Of a DNA stretch of 64,000 bases, positions 9,186 through 17,868 are shown in pieces. Position numbers and translations under genes: made by a program. The stretch is from the NCBI GenBank assembly GCA_015075625.1, contig JABTTZ010000002.1:310001-374000 (forward strand), written 5' to 3'. Source of the DNA: Anaerolineales bacterium (GTDB taxonomy: Bacteria > Chloroflexota > Anaerolineae > Aggregatilineales > UBA2796). The notes under the pieces were generated by a model. The model did not search any database. It saw only the letters and a list, made by a program, of their open reading frames with translations, and had not been told where the DNA came from. Every line of letters starts with the position of its first letter. The stretch's first letter is position 1.

Positions 9186-9647
9186 TCATCGATTCTGAAT
9201 CGACCAATCAAAGGCGATGTCAGGATCATCAAAGGGGATGCGGTATTCGTCCGGGGCTTTGGGGTTATAGCTGTGCGTCACATGGTAAAACAGCAGGACG
9301 GGCTTCACCCCTAAGACTTGATAACCATGTGCTATGCCCTTCGGAATCAGGATGCTGAGGGCATTATCTTCCCCGGCATAGATCACTTGGGTTGTTTTAT
9401 GGGTGGGCGATTCAGGGCGGCGGTCATAGAGGACGACCCGCGCCATCCCATCAGCAACATACCAAATATCATCTTGCTCAGCGTGCCAATGAAATGCCTT
9501 GATCACACCCGGATACGTCTTGGTGATCGATGTCTGCCCAAATTGGCGCAGCAGGGAGTCATCATCACGCAAGATTTCCCGAAAATAGCCCCGATCATCG
9601 CTATGAGTGACCAACCGTTTGATCGTTACGTCGTGAATATGTCCCAT
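9186..9647 (-). CDS. dTDP-4-dehydrorhamnose 3,5-epimerase-like cupin
   Basis: A 153-residue single-domain cupin of the RmlC/RfbC family. It has the RGYFREI segment, the active-site stretch IKAFHWHAEQDDIWYVADG with the catalytic-type His, and LIPKGIAHGYQVL. It is somewhat shorter than classical RmlC (about 180) and may act on another nucleotide-sugar. No other rhamnose genes are adjacent. A small membrane-protein gene lies 10 bp upstream on the same strand. Confidence 0.8.
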   Translation of the reverse strand: MGHIHDVTIKRLVTHSDDRGYFREILRDDDSLLRQFGQTSITKTYPGVIKAFHWHAEQDDIWYVADGMARVVLYDRRPESPTHKTTQVIYAGEDNALSILIPKGIAHGYQVLGVKPVLLFYHVTHSYNPKAPDEYRIPFDDPDIAFDWSIQNR

Positions 9648-9657
9648 AAGGTGGCGG

Positions 9658-9948
9658 CTAGTCTGGGAGAATCTTCGTGCCGGTGAAGTAATCCAGCCAG
9701 ATGAGCAGGAAGAATGCCATCGGGATCATGCACAGCGGCAAGAGGGGAATTTCCACAAAGCTGATTGGCAACCGGGCATTCAACGGGATGAATGGTTTAC
9801 CAAAAATTGCGGGCAAAATGAAAAACATGCTTGCCGCCGCTGGCAGCGAAAGGGCAATCGACACCACCCAAATGAGGATGCGGCGGGCATTTAATGTCGT
9901 ATCTTGCTTTTCCGGTGTTTCGGCAGGCGTGTTGGGGGCGTCTGTCAT
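9658..9948 (-). CDS. small two-helix membrane protein, unknown function
   Basis: 96 residues. A hydrophilic N-terminus (PAETPEKQDTTLN) is followed by two hydrophobic helices, about 27-48 and 66-86. A ribosome site (GGAGATC) precedes the ATG. It probably shares a transcript with the epimerase-like gene downstream. I do not recognise a family. Confidence 0.65.
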   Translation of the reverse strand: MTDAPNTPAETPEKQDTTLNARRILIWVVSIALSLPAAASMFFILPAIFGKPFIPLNARLPISFVEIPLLPLCMIPMAFFLLIWLDYFTGTKILPD

Positions 9949-10085
9949 GGTGAACTGATCTCCTCGGCGGTGAACCGCCCACTCGCTTTATTGCTTCGTC
10001 AACCAAATCTTGTTTGTGCGAATTCTAACGAAGGACATCCCAGGCGTCAACGGCAGCATCCGGTTGGAAGTTATTTTGTTTAGAC

Positions 10086-10217
10086 GTTACGCAGTTGCCC
10101 TCATCCCCCTACCCCCTTCTCCCGGTGGGAGAAGGGGGTAGCGATTTTTTTGAGGGGGAAGTCCCCTCAAACGCCCCCTTTCGATGAGTATCAGGGTAAA
10201 CATATTCAACTGCGTAA
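10086..10217. mobile_element. MITE-like element with 11-bp inverted ends (family A core)
   Basis: TTACGCAGTTG (10086-10096) is repeated inverted as CAACTGCGTAA (10207-10217). Inside is a perfect 15-bp hairpin, CTACCCCCTTCTCCC against its complement (10109-10141), with a 3-base loop followed by a T run on the plus strand. There is no coding capacity and no clear target duplication. Confidence 0.55.
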
Positions 10218-10226
10218 GTTCTATTG

Positions 10227-10949
10227 TTATTCTCCCTGCCGCGCCCGCATTTTATCGCGCATGAAGTCGGCAACCATATTCACGGCGACGGCGTTTAGCC
10301 CGCCTTCAGGGATGATCACATGGGCGTGGCGCTTGCTTGGCTCAACAAAATCATTGTGCATCGGGCGCACAGACTCAAGGTATTGGGCAATGACTGAATC
10401 CAAACTGCGCCCGCGCTCGGCAATGTCCCGCTGTAAGCGACGGATGAACCGAATATCGGCATCGGTATCGACAAAAATCCGCACATCAATCATCTTGCGC
10501 AGTTCAGGCTCGGCAAAGATCAAAATCCCTTCAATCAGGATAACCGGATGCGGCTCAACGCGGGTGGTCTGCGTGCTGCGGCTGTGCGTTACAAAGTCAT
10601 AGACGGGAATATCCACCGCCCGCCCCGCTTGCAACTCGCCCAACTGGGTAATCAAAAGCGCCGTATCAAGCGAATCGGGATGATCGAAGTTGATGATCTC
10701 TCCGGCAGCACGCGGCATCTTTGCCAGACCGTGATAGTAGGAGTCATGTTGAATGTAGGCGATCTGCTCGCGTCCGATCAGTTCCACCAGACGGTGGGCA
10801 ACCGTCGTCTTGCCCGATCCTGTCCCGCCCGCCACGCCAATGGTGACTGGGCGCGTAATGTCTGCGAAGTCCACCGCTGACTCCTTCGGCTTGATCACCC
10901 TTTTGGTTTCTCTTGGGAAGGGGATTGTACCATCTTTTGCCGTTGGCAA
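10227..10949 (-). CDS. udk: uridine kinase
   Basis: 240 residues. P-loop GVAGGTGSGKTT lies near residues 38-49, followed by the uridine-binding HDSYYHG, the NFDHPDSLD segment and EGILIFAEPELR. It phosphorylates uridine and cytidine in pyrimidine salvage. The first 25 or so residues are an extension not needed by the fold; a start closer to VDFADITRPVTIG is possible. pyrD of de novo synthesis is 10 kb away but not linked. Confidence 0.92.
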   Translation of the reverse strand: MPTAKDGTIPFPRETKRVIKPKESAVDFADITRPVTIGVAGGTGSGKTTVAHRLVELIGREQIAYIQHDSYYHGLAKMPRAAGEIINFDHPDSLDTALLITQLGELQAGRAVDIPVYDFVTHSRSTQTTRVEPHPVILIEGILIFAEPELRKMIDVRIFVDTDADIRFIRRLQRDIAERGRSLDSVIAQYLESVRPMHNDFVEPSKRHAHVIIPEGGLNAVAVNMVADFMRDKMRARQGE

Positions 10950-10982
10950 TTTCCCCTTTCAAGGAGATTGACCCCTTAGTGG

Positions 10983-11010
10983 TTGACAGCCCCGCTTATC
11001 ACGATATATT
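10983..11010 (+). promoter_or_regulatory. promoter of the MBL-fold hydrolase
   Basis: Consensus TTGACA (10983-10988), a 16-bp spacer and TATATT (11005-11010), upstream of the gene starting at 11111. Confidence 0.65.
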
Positions 11011-11060
11011 TACCGATGGGCTAGGCGGTGGTGATCAAGGGGTAAACGAACGACGCCCGC

Positions 11061-11076
11061 CCTTCTTATAAGAAGG
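11061..11076. promoter_or_regulatory. perfect 16-bp palindrome in a 5' UTR
   Basis: CCTTCTTATAAGAAGG lies between the promoter and the start codon of the MBL-fold gene. It could be a repressor operator; it has no T run. Confidence 0.4.
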
Positions 11077-11110
11077 CTGGTTACAGCCCAACCCGTGAGG
11101 GTACTGCAAT

Positions 11111-11818
11111 ATGTTGAAACTTGCCGAGGGAATCTACCAACACACCATCGCCCAATTTGTGAATATTTATGTGATCGCCGGCACAGACGGAGTGGGGATC
11201 ATCGACACAGGGGTTTCCGGTGGGTTGGTGAACATCCTCCGACGCGAACTTCCCAAACTGGGGTTGGCGTTTGAGGACATTCGCCATATCCTTCTCACGC
11301 ACGCCCATTTCGACCACATTGGCGGGTTGAAGAAACTGCGAGCGGCGCTCCCCACTGCAAAACTCTATGCCGGAACGCGGGAAACGCCGATCCTCACCGG
11401 AGCGGAAAAATTACAGGTTGCCCCCCGTTCAGAACTACGTGGTTTGGCGTGGCTTACGTCCTTTGGGTTAGTGACGAAGGTAGACCCAACAACCGTAGAG
11501 GTGATGTTGAACGAGGGTGATAGGCTTGACCACCTGCGGGGGCTGGAGGTCGTCAATCTGCCCGGTCACAGCGTCGGACAGATCGGCTTTTATCTCCCCT
11601 CGGCGCGGCTGCTGATCGGCGGTGATGTGATGTTTTCCTTGCCCCTTTTGGGTGTGAAAATGCCGCTCCGTGCGGCATCGGCTGATTGGGCGCAAGCGAA
11701 GGAATCGATCCGCAAGGTGGCGGCGATGGACGTGGATATTCTGAGCGTGGGGCATGTGTCGGCGGTGGTTGGCGGGGCGGGGGCGAAGATCAAGGCACTG
11801 GCGGCGAGAATATCCTAA
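11111..11818 (+). CDS. MBL-fold metallohydrolase
   Basis: 235 residues with the metallo-beta-lactamase fold signature LLTHAHFDHIGG (HxHxDH), the downstream metal His in LPGHSVGQIGFYLP, Asp in GGDVMF and a final His in LSVGHVS. The substrate cannot be read from sequence; glyoxalase II-like or lactonase activity are possibilities. A luciferase-like oxidoreductase starts 12 bp downstream with its own strong ribosome site, so the two form an operon. Confidence 0.88.
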   Translation: MLKLAEGIYQHTIAQFVNIYVIAGTDGVGIIDTGVSGGLVNILRRELPKLGLAFEDIRHILLTHAHFDHIGGLKKLRAALPTAKLYAGTRETPILTGAEKLQVAPRSELRGLAWLTSFGLVTKVDPTTVEVMLNEGDRLDHLRGLEVVNLPGHSVGQIGFYLPSARLLIGGDVMFSLPLLGVKMPLRAASADWAQAKESIRKVAAMDVDILSVGHVSAVVGGAGAKIKALAARIS

Positions 11819-11830
11819 GGGAGCGGCGCT

Positions 11831-12688
11831 ATGAAGTATGGGTTTGTTCTTCCCTATGCCGATCCGCGCACGGCGGTTGAGCTCGCCTGCGAAGCAGAAG
11901 ACGCCGGATGGGATGGCTTTTTCACATGGGAGCCGGTCTGGGGCTGGGAGGCGTGGGTCGTCCTCGGTGCGGCGGCAGTCCGTACACAGCGGATCAAATT
12001 GGGGACGATGATCACCCCACTCTCGCGGATGCGCCCCTGGAAGCTCGCCGGAGAGACAGTGACGGTGGATCATCTCTCACAGGGGCGGGTGATCCTCAGT
12101 GTGGGCTTAGGGGCGGTGGATACTGGCTTTGCTGCGTTTGGGGAGGCGACAGATCGCAAGGTGCGTGCCGAACGCCTTGACGAGGGGCTGGCGATTTTGG
12201 CGGGCTTGTGGGGCGGGCAGCCCTTTCGCTATACAGGGAAGCACTATACCGTTCAGCCCGTTGATTTCTTCCCGCCTCCCTCGCCTGTTCAACAACCGCG
12301 CATTCCGATTTGGGTCGTGGGGGCGCTCGGTAGCCCGAAATCGATGGCACGGGCGCTGCGCTATGATGGGCTGATTCCTAGCATCGTGAGTGTTGGCAGC
12401 GATGGGCAAAAGGCGACCCGCCAAGTGACCCCCAATGAACTTCGGGAGGCTGTCGCCTATGTAAAGGGAGAGCGCACGGCGACTACACCCTTTGCCTTCG
12501 TCGTTGAGGGCGAAACGTTTGGCATGGCGCAGCCCGCAGCCGCAAAGGTCGTCGCGGAGTGGGCGGACGCCGGAGCAACGTGGTGGATGGAGACACTCTG
12601 GACAAAAGCCGCCGAGAGTGCCACACCAGCCGAAGGGATTGCGCTGCTCCGAGAGCGGATCAAGCAAGGCGCACCGAGGAAGAATTAG
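11831..12688 (+). CDS. LLM-class flavin/F420-dependent oxidoreductase
   Basis: 285 residues of luciferase-like TIM barrel. Features are GFVLPYADPRTAVELA at the start, the EDAGWDGFFTWEP segment, TMITPLSRMRPWKLA, SVGLGAV and PIWVVGALG. It is shorter than bacterial luciferases (about 330) but within the range of F420- or FMN-dependent family members. The substrate is unknown. GGGAGCGG precedes the ATG. It is coupled to the MBL hydrolase gene, suggesting a shared small-molecule pathway. Confidence 0.85.
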   Translation: MKYGFVLPYADPRTAVELACEAEDAGWDGFFTWEPVWGWEAWVVLGAAAVRTQRIKLGTMITPLSRMRPWKLAGETVTVDHLSQGRVILSVGLGAVDTGFAAFGEATDRKVRAERLDEGLAILAGLWGGQPFRYTGKHYTVQPVDFFPPPSPVQQPRIPIWVVGALGSPKSMARALRYDGLIPSIVSVGSDGQKATRQVTPNELREAVAYVKGERTATTPFAFVVEGETFGMAQPAAAKVVAEWADAGATWWMETLWTKAAESATPAEGIALLRERIKQGAPRKN

Positions 12689-12694
12689 CCGCTC

Positions 12695-12860
12695 ATTACG
12701 AAAATTTCTAAAGAACCCCTATCCCCCGGTTACTGCGCAGCAGTCGCCTTTCCCCGTAGACAGGGAAAGGGGAGAAATTCTGTGGGCGAGGGGGAAGCCC
12801 CCTCAAAACCTCTTTACTCCCTTCTCCCTCAGGGAGAAGGGGGCTATCTCTTTCTATAGT
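12695..12860. repeat. family A element, compound copy with three hairpins
   Basis: An ATTTCTAAAGAACCCCTAT lead is followed by hairpins CCTTTCCC/GGGAAAGG (12747-12770), GAGGGGG/CCCCCTC (12788-12804) and CCCTTCTCCCT/AGGGAGAAGGG (12819-12841). With the family C hairpin just after, it fills most of the 335-bp gap between the LLM gene and the kinase. Confidence 0.6.
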
Positions 12861-12909
12861 TACCTTCTTGACGGACTAATTAGCCCGTGTTGACCTTACA
12901 AACAGCCTA

Positions 12910-12931
12910 GGGCGACCCTGTGTGGTTGCCC
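12910..12931. repeat. family C hairpin
   Basis: GGGCGACC (12910-12917), a 6-base loop and GGTTGCCC (12924-12931). It is the same element type as at 23754-23775. The rest of the gap to 13023 shows no clear promoter. Confidence 0.5.
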
Positions 12932-13023
12932 GGACGACCCCCTCATCATTAGCGCCCACACAAAGCGATTGATGTTATAGTTGATGATATGCATCTGTCA
13001 GCTTGAGGGCAAAGCGGAACACC

Positions 13024-14838
13024 ATGTCGGAAACTTCCACGACGATTCTTCTCGGACGTTATAAACTTGGCGAACGACTTGGACGGGGCGGGACAGCAAC
13101 CGTCTACAAGGCACACGACAAGACGCTGGAACGCTCCGTTGCCGTGAAGATACTCCACGAACACCTTTCGGAAGATGCCGATTTTCGCGCCCGCTTTGAA
13201 CGTGAGGCAAAGCTGATTGCCGGACTGAACCACCCCAACATCGTCCAGATTTACGATTATGGGATGACCAAACGGGGCGATCAAGAGCAGTGTTATATGG
13301 TCATGAGCTATATTGATGGCGATTCGCTCCGCCGCCGGATGGAGCGGAAGGCAAACCTGAGCGCACGAATGACCATCAAGGAAGTGACTGATGTCATGCG
13401 CGGCGTGAGTGGCGCTCTGAGCTATGCCCACCAACGCGGCATGGTGCATCGGGATGTAACGCCGGGTAACATCTTGTTCACTGCCTCTGATCAGGTTGTT
13501 CTTGCCGATTTTGGGATTGCCAAGATGCTCGATGGGACGCGCTTCACCCAAACCGGCACAACCAGCGGCACACCCGTTTATATGTCGCCCGAACAAAGTA
13601 CTGGACAGCCCGCCGACCAACGCAGCGATGTCTATTCGTTGGGGGTGATTCTCTTTGAGATGTTAGCGGGAAAACCCCCTTACGATGGTGACAGCGCCTA
13701 TGCGATCCTCATGCAGCATGTGAACGCGCCGATCCCTTCGCTCTTGCAAAACAGCCCCAACTTGCCCGCCTTATTAGAGGGCGTGATCAAGAAGGCGCTC
13801 CAAAAACATCCAGAGGATCGCTACCCGACAGTTGACGCCTTCTTTGGTGATTTTGAACGGGCAGCGCAGGGGATGAGCCTTGCCACAGAGATCGCCATTC
13901 CTGATAAACCGATGGCAAACCCGCTCCTCACCACACACCTTCCGTTGACAACCTCTGATCTCGCTCAGCCCGCTGGCAGCCGTGAACGCACGCTACTTGC
14001 CTCTGTGTTGGTGGGAGCGCTTTTTGCTGTCATTGCGCTCAGCATTGTGATTGGCGCATTGCTTGCCACTCGTACCCTTCCCGCCGGACAAGCGACCAAT
14101 ACCGTCCGCAGCGATGTCGATGTCACGCTGGCGATTCCGCCCATCCCGACGAAAGGCTTTGCTCCCTCGATGGTCATGGAGACACGCCTTTTTGAGGATA
14201 CTTTTGAAGAAAAGCGCTCTGGTCTTTTTTGGCAAACCACCACCGACGACCCCAATTTGTACCGGAATATTGAGGATGGGGTGTATCGGCTTTGGCAAAC
14301 CTACCGCGCAACAGCGGTGACAAGCATCTTCGATGATAATAACCAATACCCGACGGGCTATGGCTACGAGGCGGATATTCTGATCACCCCTGAGAGTCAG
14401 GCGGATTCGGCAACAGGCATTGTCTTTCGCTACCACAATGACGATCAGTATTACGTCTTTGCCATTGATGGGCAGGGCAATGTCAGTTTGTGGCGGCGCT
14501 ATAACGGGGCATGGATGGAACTACGCAAGCTAGGCGGCGTGGAATGGACGCCAGCCGCCGAAGTAAACGGTATTGGGGAGATGAATCGCCTCAAAGTGAT
14601 CGATGGCGATCAAGAGATTACTGCCTTTGTCAACGACACCGAAGTGATCCGTGTGGCGACAGACAGCGCCATTCCAACCGGGGCAACGGGCGTTTACCTT
14701 GCCACGACGCGCTCTCGCCTAGAGGAATCGCCCCGCGCCGAGGTGCGCGTAGATCGCTTCCGTGTCACCTCAGTCCGCCCACCTACAGCAACACCCGCCG
14801 CCAGTGAGTCTCCAAAGGTGACAGCGACACCTTCCTGA
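13024..14838 (+). CDS. membrane Ser/Thr protein kinase (PknB-like) with extracellular beta-sandwich
   Basis: 604 residues from the ATG at 13024, preferred over an in-frame TTG at 13003. The kinase domain, about 10-285, has Gly loop GRGGTATVY (20-28), Lys42 in VAVKIL, catalytic MVHRDVTPGNILF (Asp144), DFG at 162-164 and activation-end MSPEQ. The common HRDLKPxN is HRDVTPGN here. One membrane helix is at about 324-347. An external domain of about 200 residues resembles a concanavalin/LamG-like sandwich (VFRYHNDDQYYVFAID, GVYLATTRSR), so it may sense a glycan. The tail is Thr/Pro rich. Likely targets include the FHA protein at 5123; PP2C at 7928 is a candidate antagonist. Confidence 0.92.
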   Translation: MSETSTTILLGRYKLGERLGRGGTATVYKAHDKTLERSVAVKILHEHLSEDADFRARFEREAKLIAGLNHPNIVQIYDYGMTKRGDQEQCYMVMSYIDGDSLRRRMERKANLSARMTIKEVTDVMRGVSGALSYAHQRGMVHRDVTPGNILFTASDQVVLADFGIAKMLDGTRFTQTGTTSGTPVYMSPEQSTGQPADQRSDVYSLGVILFEMLAGKPPYDGDSAYAILMQHVNAPIPSLLQNSPNLPALLEGVIKKALQKHPEDRYPTVDAFFGDFERAAQGMSLATEIAIPDKPMANPLLTTHLPLTTSDLAQPAGSRERTLLASVLVGALFAVIALSIVIGALLATRTLPAGQATNTVRSDVDVTLAIPPIPTKGFAPSMVMETRLFEDTFEEKRSGLFWQTTTDDPNLYRNIEDGVYRLWQTYRATAVTSIFDDNNQYPTGYGYEADILITPESQADSATGIVFRYHNDDQYYVFAIDGQGNVSLWRRYNGAWMELRKLGGVEWTPAAEVNGIGEMNRLKVIDGDQEITAFVNDTEVIRVATDSAIPTGATGVYLATTRSRLEESPRAEVRVDRFRVTSVRPPTATPAASESPKVTATPS

Positions 14839-14846
14839 TGGACAAC

Positions 14847-15857
14847 TTAACGGCGCAGCAGGCGCACCCGTACATCGCGCAGGAACAAGCGAAGGCGCAC
14901 CGGTATAAGCCCATGATAGAGCCGCCGAAGGATGTTCCGCTCCGGTTGGGGGACGCCCTCCGACACCCAACGAAACCAGCCGCGCTTTTCGGTGAGCGCG
15001 GCTGCCAGGGTGTCAAACCGTCCGCGAAATTCATTATCTGTCTGATGCAAAATGTCAAAGCTGTGGGCAAGGCTACCAAGCGCCGCGATCCCAAAGCGTC
15101 CCTCGCTTAATTCTTTGCGCAGCAGATGGTTTAGCAAGCGCACCCGCTGATAGGCGTGATCGTCCGATGCGCCGATCACCGAATTGCTCAGATCGCCCTC
15201 CCTCACTCCTACGCGATGATGGTAAAAGGCGAGGTGGATGGGGATGACATCAATGTCATACCGCGCCATGAACCGAAGGTTGAATTCCCAATCACCGAGG
15301 ACAGGGAGATCGGCGCGGTAGCCACCGATTTCCTCAAGGACGGCACGCTCATAGAGGAAAGAAATGGGCGGAAAGGTGTTCGACGCTGCCATACGGTAGA
15401 GTGATAGGTGACGCTGCCAACTGTTAAAGGACGACTCGCTGACGGGAATGATGTATTCGCCGTCCACCTGTTCGTGGATCACCATTGCCCAGGTGATCAC
15501 CCCGCGCACGCTTGGCACACGGCACGCCGCCAGATGATCAACACACCGTGCCAGAAAATCGGGATGCCACGAATCATCATCGTCGTGGATCACCACGTAG
15601 CGCCCCTCGCTCGCCTGTAAACCGAGGTTGGATGCCGCCTCCATGCCCACCGAGGTGGGGTTATGCACAAGGCGAAGGCGCTCTCCATAGCGGGTGCGGA
15701 AGGGGGCAATAACATCCTCTACAAGGGCGGGATCGCCACCGTCGTTGATAATCACCTGCGTCCAATCCTCAAAGGTCTGGGCAAGGACGCTCCGCAGCGC
15801 CCGACGGAGCAGCAGAGGGCGATTTTTTGTGCGGGTGATCACGCTAACGACGGACAA
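14847..15857 (-). CDS. family 2 glycosyltransferase
   Basis: GT-A fold enzyme, about 336 residues. It starts VVSVITRTKNRPLLLRRALR and has IINDGGDPALV, the DxD-like HDDDDSWHPDFLARCV, and YDIDVIPIHLAFYHHR later. It transfers a sugar from a nucleotide donor; the acceptor is unknown. I place the start at a TTG (15857) because AGGGAGGA lies 8 bases upstream. The longest reading frame (to 15995) would run through a TGnTATAAT promoter at 15897-15902 and almost into the divergent dtxR-like gene. Confidence 0.87.
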   Translation of the reverse strand: MSVVSVITRTKNRPLLLRRALRSVLAQTFEDWTQVIINDGGDPALVEDVIAPFRTRYGERLRLVHNPTSVGMEAASNLGLQASEGRYVVIHDDDDSWHPDFLARCVDHLAACRVPSVRGVITWAMVIHEQVDGEYIIPVSESSFNSWQRHLSLYRMAASNTFPPISFLYERAVLEEIGGYRADLPVLGDWEFNLRFMARYDIDVIPIHLAFYHHRVGVREGDLSNSVIGASDDHAYQRVRLLNHLLRKELSEGRFGIAALGSLAHSFDILHQTDNEFRGRFDTLAAALTEKRGWFRWVSEGVPQPERNILRRLYHGLIPVRLRLFLRDVRVRLLRR

Positions 15858-15896
15858 GGGCGATTCCTCCCTATGGATGGTCAATAGGTGGCGCTC

Positions 15897-15902
15897 ATTA
15901 TA
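15897..15902 (-). promoter_or_regulatory. extended -10 promoter of the GT2 gene
   Basis: Minus-strand TGCTATAAT is an extended -10 motif. It lies about 40 bases upstream of the TTG start, inside the longest open frame, and therefore argues for the shorter protein. Confidence 0.55.
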
Positions 15903-15964
15903 GCAACCCTTCCAATCGGACATTGCCAACGAGGGGGACTCGGCGTTATCATTAAAGAAATAAC

Positions 15965-15980
15965 TCAGGTGATCATCTGA
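15965..15980. promoter_or_regulatory. near-palindrome upstream of the DtxR-type gene
   Basis: TCAGGTGATCATCTGA has one asymmetric pair, 20 bp before the regulator's ATG and between the two divergent genes. It is a plausible autoregulatory operator but does not match the classical DtxR or MntR boxes I know. Confidence 0.35.
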
Positions 15981-16000
15981 AAAATTCGCAGTCACGCCCT

Positions 16001-16687
16001 ATGAGCTATAGTAGTCCACCCAGCACGGTGACGCCCGTACAACAAGAATACCTTGCCGAAACGTATCGGATGCTCCATTACAGCCCGGAGACACCTTACA
16101 TCACAACCTCTGCGCTTGCTGAGCGGATGGGTGTTTCCGCGCCGGCGGTTGCCGCCATTGTGGATCGTCTGAAGGATAATAAACTTGTTGATCATGAACC
16201 CTACAAAGGGATTCGTCTGACGAAACGGGGTGAGCATGAGGCGCTGATGAATATCCGCCGCCACCGTCTGGTAGAGGTGTTCCTCGTCAAAGTCATGAAG
16301 TTCGGTTGGCACGAGGTTCACGACGAAGCGGATGCACTAGGCACGGTGATCACCGATAAAATTGCCACCCGCATGGAGGCTATGGCGGACTATCCTACCC
16401 GCTGCCCCCACGGAGAGCCAATCCCCACGGCAGAGGGCGTCATGCCCCATATTGATGACGCGCCGCTAGGGATGGTAGAAGCCCCCGCTGAACTAGAGGT
16501 AAGCCGTGTGAACAGCCATGATCCCGATATTTTGAAATACCTGACGACTCTGAAGTTGACACCCGGACAGGCGATTACCCTCGTAAGCTGCGCTCCCTTT
16601 CATGGCCCCTTACGCTTGCGTATTGATGGCTATGAACAGGTTATTGGCTACGAACTTGCCCAAAAAATCCGCGTCTCGCGGCGCTGA
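16001..16687 (+). CDS. DtxR/MntR-family metal-dependent transcriptional regulator
   Basis: 228 residues. The N-terminal winged helix (about 10-75) has the recognition segment ITTSALAERMGVSAPAVAAI. The dimerisation and metal-binding domain (about 76-150) contains RRHRLVEVFLVKVM, HEVHDEAD and CPHGEPIP, where the family binds Fe or Mn. A C-terminal FeoA/SH3-like domain (about 160-226) is also present. Such proteins repress metal uptake when metal is plentiful. No metal transporter is adjacent. No clear ribosome site precedes the ATG. Confidence 0.92.
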   Translation: MSYSSPPSTVTPVQQEYLAETYRMLHYSPETPYITTSALAERMGVSAPAVAAIVDRLKDNKLVDHEPYKGIRLTKRGEHEALMNIRRHRLVEVFLVKVMKFGWHEVHDEADALGTVITDKIATRMEAMADYPTRCPHGEPIPTAEGVMPHIDDAPLGMVEAPAELEVSRVNSHDPDILKYLTTLKLTPGQAITLVSCAPFHGPLRLRIDGYEQVIGYELAQKIRVSRR

Positions 16688-16751
16688 TTTCTAGCCAATT
16701 TGTCCGTCCTTATTTTCCCTTGAGTCCCCTCGCTCAATAACGCCGGATGTC

Positions 16752-17681
16752 CTACAAAATACGTTTTCCTAGCAAACTTGCCACCAACTCAACGGCAAGC
16801 TCGGCGGTTTGGTTGCGTTGATCCAAAATCGGGTTGATCTCCACAATATCCATTGAGGTTACTACCCCCGCCTGTGAGAGCATCTCCATCAGCAAATGTG
16901 CCTCGCGGTAGGTTAAGCCGCCGGGGACCGGCGTCCCCACACCGGGGGCATGGTCGGGATCAAGCGAATCCAAATCTAAGCTGACGTGGATCGCCTCATG
17001 ACCGCCCAAAATGTCCAATGCCTGACGGGTGATCCCTGCCATGCCGTGCGTGTCTATGTCCGCCATAGTGAAGATGTGAATCCCGCTCGTCGTCAGGCGT
17101 GTCCGTTCGGCAGAATCAAGATCCCGAATCCCGATCATGACAAGCTGTTGGGGAGTCAGTTTAGCGCCTGGATAGCCAACATCAATCAAGGGTTGCGCCC
17201 CTTCACCAACGAGTGCCGAGACGGGCATCCCATGAATGTTTCCGCTGATCGTCGTTTCTGGTGTGTTGTAATCGCCGTGTGCATCAACCCAAATCACGCC
17301 GACATTACCCCGCCGCCGCATCGCCGCGACGCTCCCCACGCTGATGCTGTGATCGCCGCCTAAGAAAATGGCGAAATCATCCGCGCCGATATGTGTCTCG
17401 GCGGTGGTGTAGATTGCCTGACAAACATTGACGACGGTTGGCAAGTGACGGGCGCGGGCATTATCGTGTCCGTGTTCGTGTTCAACCACTTCCTCAACGA
17501 TGGGCATGGGGATGTTCCCATAATCGATGACCTCATAACCGAGGCGGCGGAGGCGATCCTGCAAGCCAGCATAGCGAACCGCGCTCGGTCCCATATCAAC
17601 GCCTCGGCGGGCTTGCCCATAATCCATCGGCGCACCGATGATGCGGATCGTTTTCTTCTGTTTCTGCATTGTATTTGCCAT
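16752..17681 (-). CDS. rocF: arginase
   Basis: About 309 residues from the ATG at 17681 (GGTGAT 5 bases upstream). The longer frame to 17780 adds 33 unconserved residues. The ureohydrolase Mn ligands are visible in [19 protein letters not shown] and [39 protein letters not shown] at the start and the SMDIVEINP segment near the end are typical of true arginases rather than agmatinases. It hydrolyses arginine to ornithine and urea. It is divergent from the secreted hydrolase gene. Confidence 0.94.
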   Translation of the reverse strand: MANTMQKQKKTIRIIGAPMDYGQARRGVDMGPSAVRYAGLQDRLRRLGYEVIDYGNIPMPIVEEVVEHEHGHDNARARHLPTVVNVCQAIYTTAETHIGADDFAIFLGGDHSISVGSVAAMRRRGNVGVIWVDAHGDYNTPETTISGNIHGMPVSALVGEGAQPLIDVGYPGAKLTPQQLVMIGIRDLDSAERTRLTTSGIHIFTMADIDTHGMAGITRQALDILGGHEAIHVSLDLDSLDPDHAPGVGTPVPGGLTYREAHLLMEMLSQAGVVTSMDIVEINPILDQRNQTAELAVELVASLLGKRIL

Positions 17682-17799
17682 AAAATCACCGTTTTTGTCT
17701 CTTGTTTGGCTTGAGGGAAGGTGTGCAACCACCATATCTATCACCAAACGAGAATAGCGCCGATGGACTCCGCCGCGCAAGGGGATCAGGGCAAAGCCA

Positions 17800-17828
17800 T
17801 TGGGAATGGCTCACCTTTTTCCTATAAT
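17800..17828 (+). promoter_or_regulatory. sigma70-type promoter of the secreted hydrolase
   Basis: TTGGGA (17800-17805), a 17-bp spacer and perfect TATAAT (17823-17828), 40 bp before the TTG start. Confidence 0.65.
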
Positions 17829-17868
17829 CTGAGTATGTACTAATGCCCCCTTTTAAGGAGATTTTGAG

